Notes under the pieces: generated by a model
Database searches by the model: none
What the model saw: the letters and a program-made list of their open reading frames with translations, nothing else
What the model was told of the DNA's origin: nothing
NCBI RefSeq assembly: GCF_017329605.1
Contig: NZ_JAFMTY010000001.1
Coordinates: 1-64,000 of the forward strand
Length of the DNA: 64,000 bases
Source: Alicyclobacillus fructus
GTDB taxonomy: Bacteria > Bacillota > Bacilli > Alicyclobacillales > Alicyclobacillaceae
Direction of reading: 5' to 3'
In this document: one piece after another, positions 24,955 through 33,448 of the stretch
Position numbering within the stretch: the stretch's first letter is position 1
How the letters are laid out: each line of letters starts with the position of its first letter
Made by a program: the position numbers and the translations under genes

Positions 24955-25791
24955 ATGAATGTGGACGACGGGCAGGAGACGGCAGTCCTGCGACGAACCC
25001 CGCCGCGCTTCATCACCGACCGCCCCCATCTGTTGGAAGACGCCGAGGCCGCTCTTCGGCTCGGCAAGCATCTCTTGTTTCGAGGCCCGACCGGGAGCGG
25101 CAAGACACGCCTCGCCGAAACGCTGGCCGAGCGCCTCGGCCTCGAGATGGAATCCGTCAACTGCTCGGTCGATCTCGACCTGGAAGCCCTGTTGGGTTAC
25201 CGCACCCTGGGGCTTTCGGAAGGCCGAACGGTGGTGGAGTATGTGGAGGGTCCCGTCGTTCGGGCGATGCGGCGCGGCCGCATGCTGTACGTCGACGAAC
25301 TGAACGTCGCGAGGCCCGAAGTCTTGCCCATTCTTCACGGGGCGCTCGACCATCGGCGGCAGCTGACCAATCCTCTGACGGCCGAAGTCGTCACCGCACA
25401 CCCGAATTTTTGCGTGATCGCGGCCATCAACGAAGGTTACGCGGGTACCTCGCCGCTCAACGAAGCGCTGCTGAACCGATTCGTCGTGTTCGACGTTTCC
25501 TACGTTCAAGGCGATGCGCTGGCCCAACTCATTCGCGAGGCAACCGCGCTTTCCGATAGCTCCCAAATCGAGCGTTTTGTCCGATTTTCGGCCGATTTGG
25601 TCCGAGCCAGTCAGGTGGGGGAACTGCCCGCAGAAGTCGCCTCCATTCGGGCGCTTCTCGACGCGTGCGATCTGTCGAGTCACATGCCGTCCTTGCGCGC
25701 GATTCGCTACGCGGTGGCCAACAAAGCCAGCGATCCGCGAGAGCAGGATCTCGTGATGGAGCTCGCATCGGGTTATTTTTCAAATCTCTAG
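24955..25791 (+). CDS. MoxR-family AAA+ ATPase
   Basis: A 278-residue AAA+ ATPase. Walker A is GPTGSGKT (about residues 44-51), Walker B is LYVDEL (about 110-115), and LNEALLNRFVVFDV is the sensor/arginine region. The arrangement is that of MoxR/NorQ/CobS proteins, which work with a VWA-domain partner to insert metals or remodel enzymes. The gene 12 bases downstream encodes such a partner. GTG/ATG choice: ATG 24955 follows GGAAGGAG. The client protein is unknown. Confidence 0.88.
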   Translation: MNVDDGQETAVLRRTPPRFITDRPHLLEDAEAALRLGKHLLFRGPTGSGKTRLAETLAERLGLEMESVNCSVDLDLEALLGYRTLGLSEGRTVVEYVEGPVVRAMRRGRMLYVDELNVARPEVLPILHGALDHRRQLTNPLTAEVVTAHPNFCVIAAINEGYAGTSPLNEALLNRFVVFDVSYVQGDALAQLIREATALSDSSQIERFVRFSADLVRASQVGELPAEVASIRALLDACDLSSHMPSLRAIRYAVANKASDPREQDLVMELASGYFSNL

Positions 25792-25803
25792 GGAGGCGCG
25801 CGC

Positions 25804-27645
25804 ATGTTTCGGTTCACGAGCGCGTACGAGGATGAGCCTGCGCTCTCCCTCTACACGGGGCTCGCCCGCGTGCTGTGGGGGAATGAACGGGCGTTTTGCA
25901 GGTATGGAGGCCTGTCGAGCCTGGATGCGGCGGCGTTGGTCATTGAGTTGCCCGATGTGTACCGCACGATGGAGCGAGGTGCGCGAGCGACCCTGGAGCG
26001 CGCTGAGGTCTATCTTCGCGCTGGCGGCAGCGCGCGCATGACCGACTTTGCCGCGTTGGAGCGCGCTCGCGGAGAGGTCCAGGCTTGTGGAGCGCCGCGG
26101 CTCGGCTGGCAATGGTTGTTGACCGCCGAGGATGCGCGTCTGATGGTTCACCTCTCTCGTGAACGCCCCCGCCTTGCGCCTCTTTTTGCGAGGCGCATGG
26201 CCTTTCATCGGCGCCGCGTCCGGCGTCAAGCGGCATGGCGAGCCGGGCGCAGCGGCCAGACGGCCTCGGCGGAGCGCGTCTATTTGGAGCTCCTGGACGA
26301 TCTCCAGGCGCTGTTCCGACAACCGGACCGTGGGGTTCTCACAAGCGATACCGAGCTTGCCGTCTCATGGGCCGCGGAGCGTTTGCTCGAGGCCATCGCA
26401 AAGGGCCCTACGGACGATTTGAACGAGACGTGGTTCGATCTCCGCTGGCGCCCATCTGCGGACGGCGTGCCTGGAGGCGCCTCTGACCTCTCCTCCCGGT
26501 CTCGAAGCGCGTTTTGCGGCCGCGAGGAGACCGAGAAGGCGACAGGACAGCGTGTGGACCTCTGGACTCGCCCTCATGACGGCGCGCGCGGCGCTCCGCT
26601 TGAAGGGCCTGCCAACGCCGGGGCGCGCGCTGCTGCGCGCGCCCATACGGGACGCCTCGCGGAAGATCTCGTGGATGACGTCGGGCGCACCGTTTTGTCG
26701 CGCGCGGCGGGTGCACCTCGCCGCAGGCAGGTTCGAGCCGAGGATGAGGGGCATCTCGAAGTGCGGGACCCATCGACACCGGAAGCGCCTGCGGCGGGCG
26801 GACATGTCGTGCGGGAGCGGGGATGGATGCCGCCGCCATCAGAGGCCGAGGACTGGCTTCGATCGGTGAGGCTGCGGCAGGTCCAGGACCGCCGCCGCCT
26901 TCTCGCCATCATGTCCAAGTATTTGGAGCGGCGCCGCGCCTGGCGAGGGACCTTGTCCCGTCACGGCCGCACCCTGAAGCGTGTCGAGCGGGTGGCGTTT
27001 GACACGTACCCAAGGGTGCTCGGAAAGAAGGACAGCCCGCGCGGATACGACGCGATGGTACAGATCCTGGTGGACGTGTCTGGATCGATGGAACCGTATC
27101 TTCCGGCTTGTCGTGAGGCGGTCGTGCTCGTGGGCGATGTCCTTCGAACGCTCGGGGTCTCCTTTGCTGTGACGGCGTACTGGGAAGACGACGCGCCGAC
27201 GGGCCGGGGCGGCACCGAAACCATCCTCTGGGACGTCGTGCCCTATACCCACTCGCGCGATCCCGCCGCGATGGCCGCGCTGTTTGCACTGAGGCCCGAA
27301 CTCGACAATCGCGATGGCGCCGCCATCCGACACGTCGCGAAGCGCCTCGAGCGCGCGTCGGAGGCGTCGAAGTGGATCCTCGTGGTCAGCGACGCGCGGC
27401 CCGCGGCCGAAGGATACGAGGGAGGCTACGAAGATACGCGCCGGGCGGTCGCCGAAGCCCGGGCTCGAGGGATTCAGGTGATGCATCTCATCGTCGCGGG
27501 CGACCCGGACGCGGCGCTGGCAGACGCTGTGCGGTACCTTTACGGGCACGCTTTCGCGATCGCGCGATCGCCCAAGGACGTGTCGACCGCCATGGAACGA
27601 GCGCTCAAGCGCGTCTTGCGCGGCCTCGCCGGGGATGTCACGTGA
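25804..27645 (+). CDS. VWA-domain protein, partner of the MoxR ATPase
   Basis: A 613-residue protein. The first 215 residues are helical with no domain I can name. Residues about 215-345 are a Gly/Ala/Arg-rich linker, and the C-terminal third is a von Willebrand A domain with the MIDAS motif DVSGSM (about 423-428) and a later DGAAIRHV threonine-loop equivalent. NorD, CoxE and CobT proteins have the same late VWA domain and act with MoxR-type ATPases. No obvious metalloenzyme is next to the pair. The stop overlaps the convergent transglycosylase gene by 8 bases. Confidence 0.85.
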   Translation: MFRFTSAYEDEPALSLYTGLARVLWGNERAFCRYGGLSSLDAAALVIELPDVYRTMERGARATLERAEVYLRAGGSARMTDFAALERARGEVQACGAPRLGWQWLLTAEDARLMVHLSRERPRLAPLFARRMAFHRRRVRRQAAWRAGRSGQTASAERVYLELLDDLQALFRQPDRGVLTSDTELAVSWAAERLLEAIAKGPTDDLNETWFDLRWRPSADGVPGGASDLSSRSRSAFCGREETEKATGQRVDLWTRPHDGARGAPLEGPANAGARAAARAHTGRLAEDLVDDVGRTVLSRAAGAPRRRQVRAEDEGHLEVRDPSTPEAPAAGGHVVRERGWMPPPSEAEDWLRSVRLRQVQDRRRLLAIMSKYLERRRAWRGTLSRHGRTLKRVERVAFDTYPRVLGKKDSPRGYDAMVQILVDVSGSMEPYLPACREAVVLVGDVLRTLGVSFAVTAYWEDDAPTGRGGTETILWDVVPYTHSRDPAAMAALFALRPELDNRDGAAIRHVAKRLERASEASKWILVVSDARPAAEGYEGGYEDTRRAVAEARARGIQVMHLIVAGDPDAALADAVRYLYGHAFAIARSPKDVSTAMERALKRVLRGLAGDVT

Positions 27646-28699
27646 CCGCCAGGTGAAGGACGTCTTTCACATAGGTCGCCGAGTGGTTGTAGGTCCAGAT
27701 GGCGTAATACGGGTCTAGGCTGAATCCTTCCTGGTGCAACATGTGAGCCGCCGAGTAAATGGCGTCCTCCACGTTATGAATGTCGGCGGTCCTGTGGCCT
27801 GGGGCCGGGACGCCGAAGATGGCGAACGTCGACGGAAGGAACTGCATCGGGCCGATGGCGCCTGCGTAAGACTCGATATCTCCGTCTGTGCTGAAATCCG
27901 TCTCGACTTTGTGGATGGCGGCAAGCACGGTCCATGGGATGTCATACTTTGCACCGGCGGCCTTGTAGACCGGAATGAGCCAGGCAGGCGCTTCACGAAG
28001 CAGCACGCTCTGCGCCTGCGATCCGCCGAAGGCGCGCGAGGGTTCAATCACGAGCCTTTCGCCAGGATAAATGGCCGAGGTGCGCAGGTGGTTTGCGCTG
28101 CGGATGGCGGATACGGGCACGCCAAAGATGTTCGAGATCTCCCAAAGCGAGTCCCCCGGTTGAACGGTGTAGGTGAGGTTCGGCACGCAGGACGGGGAAC
28201 TCGCTTCCGGCGACTTCGGCAGCGCGATCGGGCGGTGGCATTGCGCAGGCAGCCGCAGGATCTGCCCGACGTGAAGCAACGTCGAACGAAGCCGATTGAG
28301 GCGCACAAGTTCAGCCACCGTCGTGTGGTGGGTTTCAGCGATGGTCCAAAGGCACTCTCCCGCGCGAACGCGCACGAGCGTCGCATGAGCGGAGCTTGTC
28401 CGGGGCGCGCTCGGCGTGTGGCGCACCGCCTCGTGCGCCGCGGTGACGATCACGGCGTGGCTGATCCATTTCACGTTCAGCCACTGGCTGTCGGCTTTGC
28501 CCTCCGTTTCGGGGCGCGATGTCCATCCAAGGCTCCACGAGGCGAACCGGACGGTCTCGCGCAGGGGCGCCGGGCGCGCATCCGCCACGGGCGCCATCGT
28601 GGCGGGCGCGCGCGTGGTTCGGTCGCTGGTCCAAAGTCCCAGGGCAAGGAGGAACGCGAGGGCGCCAGCCAGCCAGGTGTGCCAACGACGGCAGATCAT
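27638..28699 (-). CDS. Exported lytic transglycosylase with two LysM domains
   Basis: A 353-residue protein: N-terminal signal/anchor (AGALAFLLALGL), two LysM domains (VRAGECLWTIAETHHTT and VQPGDSLWEISNIFGVP, about residues 110-155 and 180-225), and a C-terminal SLT-type catalytic domain. The catalytic glutamate is in IHKVETDFS, with GAIGPMQFLPSTF and YNHSATYVKDVL behind it. It would bind and cleave peptidoglycan outside the cell. AGGGGAG is 6 bases before ATG 28699, so that start is preferred to the one two codons earlier. Confidence 0.88.
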   Translation of the reverse strand: MICRRWHTWLAGALAFLLALGLWTSDRTTRAPATMAPVADARPAPLRETVRFASWSLGWTSRPETEGKADSQWLNVKWISHAVIVTAAHEAVRHTPSAPRTSSAHATLVRVRAGECLWTIAETHHTTVAELVRLNRLRSTLLHVGQILRLPAQCHRPIALPKSPEASSPSCVPNLTYTVQPGDSLWEISNIFGVPVSAIRSANHLRTSAIYPGERLVIEPSRAFGGSQAQSVLLREAPAWLIPVYKAAGAKYDIPWTVLAAIHKVETDFSTDGDIESYAGAIGPMQFLPSTFAIFGVPAPGHRTADIHNVEDAIYSAAHMLHQEGFSLDPYYAIWTYNHSATYVKDVLHLAVT

Positions 28700-28777
28700 C
28701 CACATCTCCCCTTTTGACTTAGCCTCGCGGCCTGTTTATGGAGAGATGTACGCGCCCTGGGGGACAAGTATGACAAG

Positions 28778-28981
28778 CTAGTCGGATCGATGGCTCCATT
28801 CCACGGCTTCGAGCAGCAACCCCGCGAACTGCTCGGCGTCCAGCGGGCAGAATTCCATGTGCACATCCTGGTCCGGTCCGACGATTTGAATGATATAATC
28901 GCACCCGTGAGTGCAGGGCGAGGAATGCCAGGCCGCGGACTCGCGGCCGACCACACGGTAGGTATAGGGCAGGGTGGACAT
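28778..28981 (-). CDS. Small hypothetical protein
   Basis: A 67-residue acidic soluble protein with a CTHGC motif near the middle and no membrane segment. AGAGGTG lies 8 bases before ATG 28981. It stands alone between the transglycosylase and the divergent small membrane gene. I do not recognise the family. Confidence 0.6.
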   Translation of the reverse strand: MSTLPYTYRVVGRESAAWHSSPCTHGCDYIIQIVGPDQDVHMEFCPLDAEQFAGLLLEAVEWSHRSD

Positions 28982-29099
28982 GCGCAAAGCACCTCTTTTT
29001 CGGGCCAAGGGACCCATCATCGTTATCGCCTGTTCTCGACCGGCGCAAACGTCGCATACGCTTCGCCCGCGCCGCGGAAGTTAAAATGAGGTGAATGCG

Positions 29100-29201
29100 A
29101 TGCGCACCCTGAACAAACTGCTGTATGCGGCGGTGCTCGGCGGTCTCGTCGCCATCGGTGTGGCGTACCTGTACTTCGCTGTACGCCATCTCGGGCTCTG
29201 A
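29100..29201 (+). CDS. Tiny single-pass membrane protein (33 residues)
   Basis: A 33-residue open frame with a basic N-terminus and one helix: MRTLNKLLYAAVLGGLVAIG, then VAYLYFAVRHLGL. TGAGGTG is 7 bases before the ATG. It ends 19 bases before the pseudouridine synthase start and probably shares its transcript. Function is unknown. Confidence 0.55.
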   Translation: MRTLNKLLYAAVLGGLVAIGVAYLYFAVRHLGL

Positions 29202-29220
29202 CTGTAGGGGGTGGGAACGG

Positions 29221-30237
29221 TTGTTGGAGGAATACGTGGTGCCGAGCGATCTCGCGGGCCGGCGCCTGTCGGCGGTTTTGAGCGGCAGGCTGGGCATGTC
29301 CCGCAGAATGCTCCGGCGCATCATTCAGGCGGGGGGCTTTTATCTCAACGGTGAGCCGGTGTACCTCTCCGTGATCGTGCAGGACGGCGATCGCGTCACA
29401 TGGGAACGGCCCGAGGAGGAGGTGGCGGTGGATCCCGAGGCCATCCCCCTCGAGATCTGCTACGAAGACGACGACGTCATCGTGGTCAACAAGCCGGCTG
29501 GGATGTTGACCCATCCTTCTCCGCACGAGCGACGCGGTTCACTGCTATCGGCTGCCGCGCATTATCTTCGCGATCGCGGCGGTGTGCCTCACGCCGTCCA
29601 CCGGCTGGATAAGTACACCTCGGGCGCGGTGCTCATTGCAAAACACGCCCACGCGCACCATCAGCTGGATCGCGCCCTCCGCCAAGGCCTTGTGGATCGG
29701 CGCTACGTGGCGATTGTGTACGCGCCCGAGGGATGCGAGCCGGGGCGCTGGCTGACCTTCGTGGACGGCCTGGCGCCGAACCCTCACCGCCCTTCGCGCC
29801 GGATCGTCGTGCCGCCGGAGCGCGGCGATCGCGCGGTGACCCACGCCCTGCCGCTCTGCCAGGCCGGGCCGCTCGCGCTGGTGGCCCTCGTGCTCGAAAC
29901 GGGACGGACGCATCAGATCCGGGCGCAGATGGCCTTCCACGGCATGCCCCTTGTCGGCGATCGCGACTACACCTATGCCCTCGCCAACCGACGCGATCCG
30001 CTGGGGCAGGCCCAGTTCTACGAAAAGGCGTTTGGCCGCCAGGCCCTTCACGCTTACGCGCTCTCGTGGCCGCGCGTGGTGGACAGGGCCATGTGCACCG
30101 TTCGCGCAAGGGTGCCGGACGACATGCGCGAGCTCTGGCAGACCGTGTCCGGGAAGGACGACATCGAAGATTGGTGCGACGAGGCCCAGGGCGCGGAGCC
30201 GCCGGACGATCCCATGCATCGGCTCGCAGACGTGTGA
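29221..30237 (+). CDS. RNA pseudouridine synthase, RluA family
   Basis: A 338-residue enzyme with an N-terminal S4-like RNA-binding region (MSRRMLRRIIQAGGFYLNGE) and the RluA catalytic domain. The active-site aspartate is in HRLDKYTSG, and ETGRTHQIRAQMAFHG is the second signature. It isomerises uridine to pseudouridine in rRNA or tRNA; which position is modified cannot be told. TTG 29221 is chosen for the GGGGGTGGG just upstream; TTG 29224 is equally possible. The C-terminus has an extra acidic tail. Confidence 0.92.
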   Translation: MLEEYVVPSDLAGRRLSAVLSGRLGMSRRMLRRIIQAGGFYLNGEPVYLSVIVQDGDRVTWERPEEEVAVDPEAIPLEICYEDDDVIVVNKPAGMLTHPSPHERRGSLLSAAAHYLRDRGGVPHAVHRLDKYTSGAVLIAKHAHAHHQLDRALRQGLVDRRYVAIVYAPEGCEPGRWLTFVDGLAPNPHRPSRRIVVPPERGDRAVTHALPLCQAGPLALVALVLETGRTHQIRAQMAFHGMPLVGDRDYTYALANRRDPLGQAQFYEKAFGRQALHAYALSWPRVVDRAMCTVRARVPDDMRELWQTVSGKDDIEDWCDEAQGAEPPDDPMHRLADV

Positions 30238-30273
30238 CAAGGCGCCCTGTTCGGCCATGAGGAGGTGTTCGGG

Positions 30274-31335
30274 TTGTCGAAGTACGCGGGCGTATTCAAA
30301 CAGTTGCTTGAGGCGCATGGCGGCCCTGGCTTTGAGGAGGACGTACGCAACCTGATTCTTCCCCACCTATCGGAATACGCAAGTGAGATCTGGAGCGACG
30401 CGGTGGGCAACCTCATCGGTCTCATCCCCGGGAACGGCGAAGGTCGGCGCCCCCGCGTGCTCGTATCTGCGCACATCGATGAGATCGCGCTGGTCGTGAC
30501 GCGCATCGAATCCGGTGGATTTTTGCGACTCGCGCAGGCCGGGGGATTCGATCCGCGAACACTCGTCGGACAAGAGGTCGTCGTCCACACCGAGGGCGGC
30601 CGCCTCTTCGGGGTCATCGGCGCGAAACCGCCACATCTCACCCCTGCCGCGGAGCGGTCGAAGGCCGCAAAATTGGAAGATCTCTATGTCGATCTCGCAC
30701 TCCCGGAGGACGAGGTGCGCGCTCGCGTGCGCGTGGGCGATCGCGTCACGCTGCGGCGATCTCCGCTTGAGCTCTTGAACGGCCGGATCGCGGGCAAGTC
30801 CGTTGACAACCGGGCGAGCGCGGCGGTGCTGTTGGAGGCGCTGGCCTTGCTGAAGGGCATGGTTCATGAGGCGGATCTCTACGCCGTGTTCACGGTGCAG
30901 GAGGAGGTTGGCCTGCGCGGCGCCAGGACCGCCGGTTTTGGCCTTGTGCCCGACATCGCCATCGCCGTCGACGTGACGTTCGGCGCGTTTCCGGGACAGG
31001 CGCCCGACGAGTCGTTTCCGCTCGAGGGGGGTGTCGCCATTTCGTTCGGCCCGAATCTGCACCGCCGGGTGTTCCGCCGGCTCGTCGATTGCGCCGAGCG
31101 GCACCGCATCCCGTACCAGATCGAACTGTCCCAGAGGCCGGTCGGCGCGGACGCGAACGCGTTTCAGATCGCCGGGCCCGGGCTGGCGGCGGCGCTCATC
31201 GGCCCGCCCATTCGGTACATGCACACGTCGGTCGAAACGGTGGCGTACGACGACATTTGGCAGTGCGCGCGCCTTCTCGCCCACTACGTGGCGGAGGTCG
31301 ACGCGGCCCAGGTGGAGGAATTGACATGTTATTGA
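30274..31335 (+). CDS. M42-family metallopeptidase, first of three
   Basis: A 353-residue M42 aminopeptidase (TET/FrvX type). All five metal or catalytic positions are visible: H67 (AHIDE), D178 (KSVDNR), E210-E211 (TVQEEVGLRG), D233 (AVDVT) and H317 (RYMHTSVE). These enzymes form large self-compartmentalised complexes that trim peptides. TTG 30274 has GAGGAGG at 8-base spacing. It overlaps the next M42 gene by 10 bases. Confidence 0.92.
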   Translation: MSKYAGVFKQLLEAHGGPGFEEDVRNLILPHLSEYASEIWSDAVGNLIGLIPGNGEGRRPRVLVSAHIDEIALVVTRIESGGFLRLAQAGGFDPRTLVGQEVVVHTEGGRLFGVIGAKPPHLTPAAERSKAAKLEDLYVDLALPEDEVRARVRVGDRVTLRRSPLELLNGRIAGKSVDNRASAAVLLEALALLKGMVHEADLYAVFTVQEEVGLRGARTAGFGLVPDIAIAVDVTFGAFPGQAPDESFPLEGGVAISFGPNLHRRVFRRLVDCAERHRIPYQIELSQRPVGADANAFQIAGPGLAAALIGPPIRYMHTSVETVAYDDIWQCARLLAHYVAEVDAAQVEELTCY

Positions 31336-32366
31336 AGGAGTTGACGGAGGCGTTTGGCCCGACGGGCTTTGAAGACGAGATACGCGCCGTGGTTCGCCGT
31401 GAACTGGACGCCATGGGTCTCTCCGTGCGAACGGACGTGCTCGGCAACGTCATCGCGTCGACCGGAGAACATCACCCTGGACCGCGCGTGATGCTCGACG
31501 CCCATATGGACGAGGTGGGCCTCATGGTCACGCATATTGGCGAGGGGCGCGACGAAGCGGGGCTTCTCCGGTTCCGTCCGCTCGGCGGCGTGGATCCTCG
31601 CGTCCTTGTGTCCAAGCCGGTGTACGTGGGTGAGCGGCGCCTTCCCGGCGTCATCGGGGCCAAACCGGTTCATCTCCAGGAGCCTGGCGAGCGCGAGAAG
31701 CCCATTCCGCTGGAGAAACTTTACATCGATATTGGTGCGCGCGACGCGGACGACGCGCGGCGCCATGTGAAGCCCGGGGATCCGGTCGTGTTTGCGACCG
31801 CGTACGAAGAGCTTCCCCGCCGAATGGCAAAGGCGAAGTCGTTTGACGATCGCGTCGGCTGCTACATTCTGCTGGAGGCGATACGCCGGTGGAAGACGCC
31901 CCTGCCGGTCTTTGCCGCGTTCACGGTGCAAGAAGAAATTGGCCTGCGCGGGGCGCATGCAGCGGCGTATCAGATTCAGCCCGACATCGCCATCGCGCTC
32001 GAAGGCACGGTGGCTCACGACGTCGTGGACACGCCGTCTCATGGTCAGTCGACGGTGGTCGGGCGCGGGCCGGCCATCACCGTGCAGGACGGACAAACCG
32101 TGGCAGACAGGCGGTTCGCCGAATTCCTGTGGGAAACGGCCAAGGCCCGAAACATCCCCGTGCAATGGCGCCGGGTGAAGGGCGGAACGAACGACTTTGG
32201 CGCCATCCATCGCGTCGGCAAAGGGGTGGTGGGCGGGGCCATTTCCGTACCCGTGCGCTACATCCACGCGCCGACACAGCTCGTGTCCCTGGACGACGTT
32301 CAACACGCCATCGATCTCGTGATCGCGGTGCTTGACGAGATCGCAAAGGGAGGATTTCGCCCATGA
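31326..32366 (+). CDS. M42-family metallopeptidase, second of three
   Basis: A 346-residue M42 peptidase with intact ligands: H60 (DAHMDEVG), D174 (KSFDDRVG), E203-E204 (TVQEEIGLRG), E226 (ALEGT) and H314 (RYIHAP). The second metal-site acid is Glu here rather than the Asp of the first copy. ATG 31326 lies within the end of the first M42 gene with TGGAGG upstream. It overlaps the third copy by four bases (ATGA), so all three are coupled. Confidence 0.93.
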   Translation: MLLKELTEAFGPTGFEDEIRAVVRRELDAMGLSVRTDVLGNVIASTGEHHPGPRVMLDAHMDEVGLMVTHIGEGRDEAGLLRFRPLGGVDPRVLVSKPVYVGERRLPGVIGAKPVHLQEPGEREKPIPLEKLYIDIGARDADDARRHVKPGDPVVFATAYEELPRRMAKAKSFDDRVGCYILLEAIRRWKTPLPVFAAFTVQEEIGLRGAHAAAYQIQPDIAIALEGTVAHDVVDTPSHGQSTVVGRGPAITVQDGQTVADRRFAEFLWETAKARNIPVQWRRVKGGTNDFGAIHRVGKGVVGGAISVPVRYIHAPTQLVSLDDVQHAIDLVIAVLDEIAKGGFRP

Positions 32367-33346
32367 ACGACTGGGTGATGCGGTTGATGGACTGGGTGGC
32401 TCCGAGCGGGAGCGAGGCGCCCGTGGTGCAGGCGCTCCTCGACGAAGTCCGGCCAGCGGCCGACGAGGTCTTTGTGGACGCGCTTGGCAACGGGATTGCC
32501 CGCAAGCGCGGTGAAGGGCCGCACCTGATGCTGGCGGCGCATGTCGACGAACCGGGGCTCATGGTCATCGATGTCGATGATCGCGGGTATCTTCGCGTCG
32601 TCTCTGTCGGGGAGGTGCATGCGCGCGAATGTGTCGGGCGTCAGATCCTCTTCACCAACGGAATCGCTGGCGTCGTGCACGCTGACCTGTCGCAACAGGG
32701 TGAACTCGGCGTCGATGCCCTCATCATTGACGTCGGGGCGCGTTCGCGCGAGGAGGCGGAGCGCATGGTGCCCATCGGCACCGCGGGCGCCATCGCCCTG
32801 CCGCCCTTCTCGTGGGACGGCAAGGTCCTGACGGGCCGAGCGCTTGACAACCGGTTGGGGTGCGCCGTGGCTGCGCGGGCCTTCCGTGCGCTCGCCGATC
32901 GGGGGTTGAACACGAGCGTCGCGTTCACGGCGCAGAACGCCGTCGGGGCGAGGGCGGCCCAAGCTGCGGCGTTTCAGTTGGAGCCGCGATATGCCATCGT
33001 GATCGACGGCGTGACGGCGGATGACGTCTTGAAGGATCGCCCCGTCGTCGCTTTGGGTCGAGGGCCGGTGTTGACGGTGATGGACCGGGCGACGGTCGTG
33101 CCGCTCGAGGCCAAGCGGGCGGTGGAGCAGGCGGCGGAGCGGTTGGGCCTTTCGCTTCAGTACGAGGTGTCCCGTGAGGCATTGGGCGACACGGGCGCCA
33201 TTCAACTCTCAAGGGCGGGATGTGTGGCCGTGGGGCTCGGGTATCCCGTCCGCCGAGCGGGTGCGTTTGCCATGACTGCCGACGTGTCGGACGCCGAGGC
33301 GCTCTTCCAGCTTGTGCTGGCGGCCGCTGAAGCGCTCATGGCGTGA
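32363..33346 (+). CDS. Degenerate M42-family protein, third of three
   Basis: A 327-residue protein with the M42 fold pattern and some ligands kept (H60 in AAHVDEPG, D162 in ALDNRLG, D215 in VIDGV). The catalytic/ligand pair Glu-Glu is replaced by N192-A193 (TAQNAVGARA), and the last histidine is replaced by glycine at about 300 (VRRAGAF). It is therefore unlikely to be an active peptidase of the usual kind. The frame is complete and translationally coupled to the active copies, which suggests a kept, structural or regulatory subunit. A hairpin follows. Confidence 0.9.
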   Translation: MNDWVMRLMDWVAPSGSEAPVVQALLDEVRPAADEVFVDALGNGIARKRGEGPHLMLAAHVDEPGLMVIDVDDRGYLRVVSVGEVHARECVGRQILFTNGIAGVVHADLSQQGELGVDALIIDVGARSREEAERMVPIGTAGAIALPPFSWDGKVLTGRALDNRLGCAVAARAFRALADRGLNTSVAFTAQNAVGARAAQAAAFQLEPRYAIVIDGVTADDVLKDRPVVALGRGPVLTVMDRATVVPLEAKRAVEQAAERLGLSLQYEVSREALGDTGAIQLSRAGCVAVGLGYPVRRAGAFAMTADVSDAEALFQLVLAAAEALMA

Positions 33347-33349
33347 CGC

Positions 33350-33372
33350 GGGGCGGGCGCGACGCCCGCCCC
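33350..33372 (+). terminator. Strong hairpin after the M42 genes
   Basis: GGGGCGGGC (33350-33358) and GCCCGCCCC (33364-33372) form a perfect 9-bp stem with a 5-base loop. No T-run follows, so it is a stabilising stem or an atypical terminator. Confidence 0.6.
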
Positions 33373-33377
33373 GAATA

Positions 33378-33386
33378 TGCTATACT
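33378..33386 (+). promoter_or_regulatory. Extended -10 promoter of the aro genes
   Basis: TGC followed by TATACT (33381-33386) is an extended -10 element; no good -35 lies 17 bases upstream. It begins just after the hairpin and about 60 bases before aroC. Confidence 0.55.
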
Positions 33387-33448
33387 ACCCGTAATTCGCA
33401 GAGACGAACGCTTATGGGAGAGAGCAGGAAGTGGAGGGGCAGCCTTTG

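Noticed and set aside
26440-26840. Pair of compensating frameshifts in the VWA gene
   Set aside because: The segment is low in recognisable domains and another frame looks GC-biased too, but the annotated frame stays open with normal third-position GC and reads as a charged linker.
33390-33448. AG-rich leader of aroC as a second TRAP site
   Set aside because: Several AG triplets occur, but they overlap or are irregularly spaced and lack the repeated two-base spacers seen before trpD.
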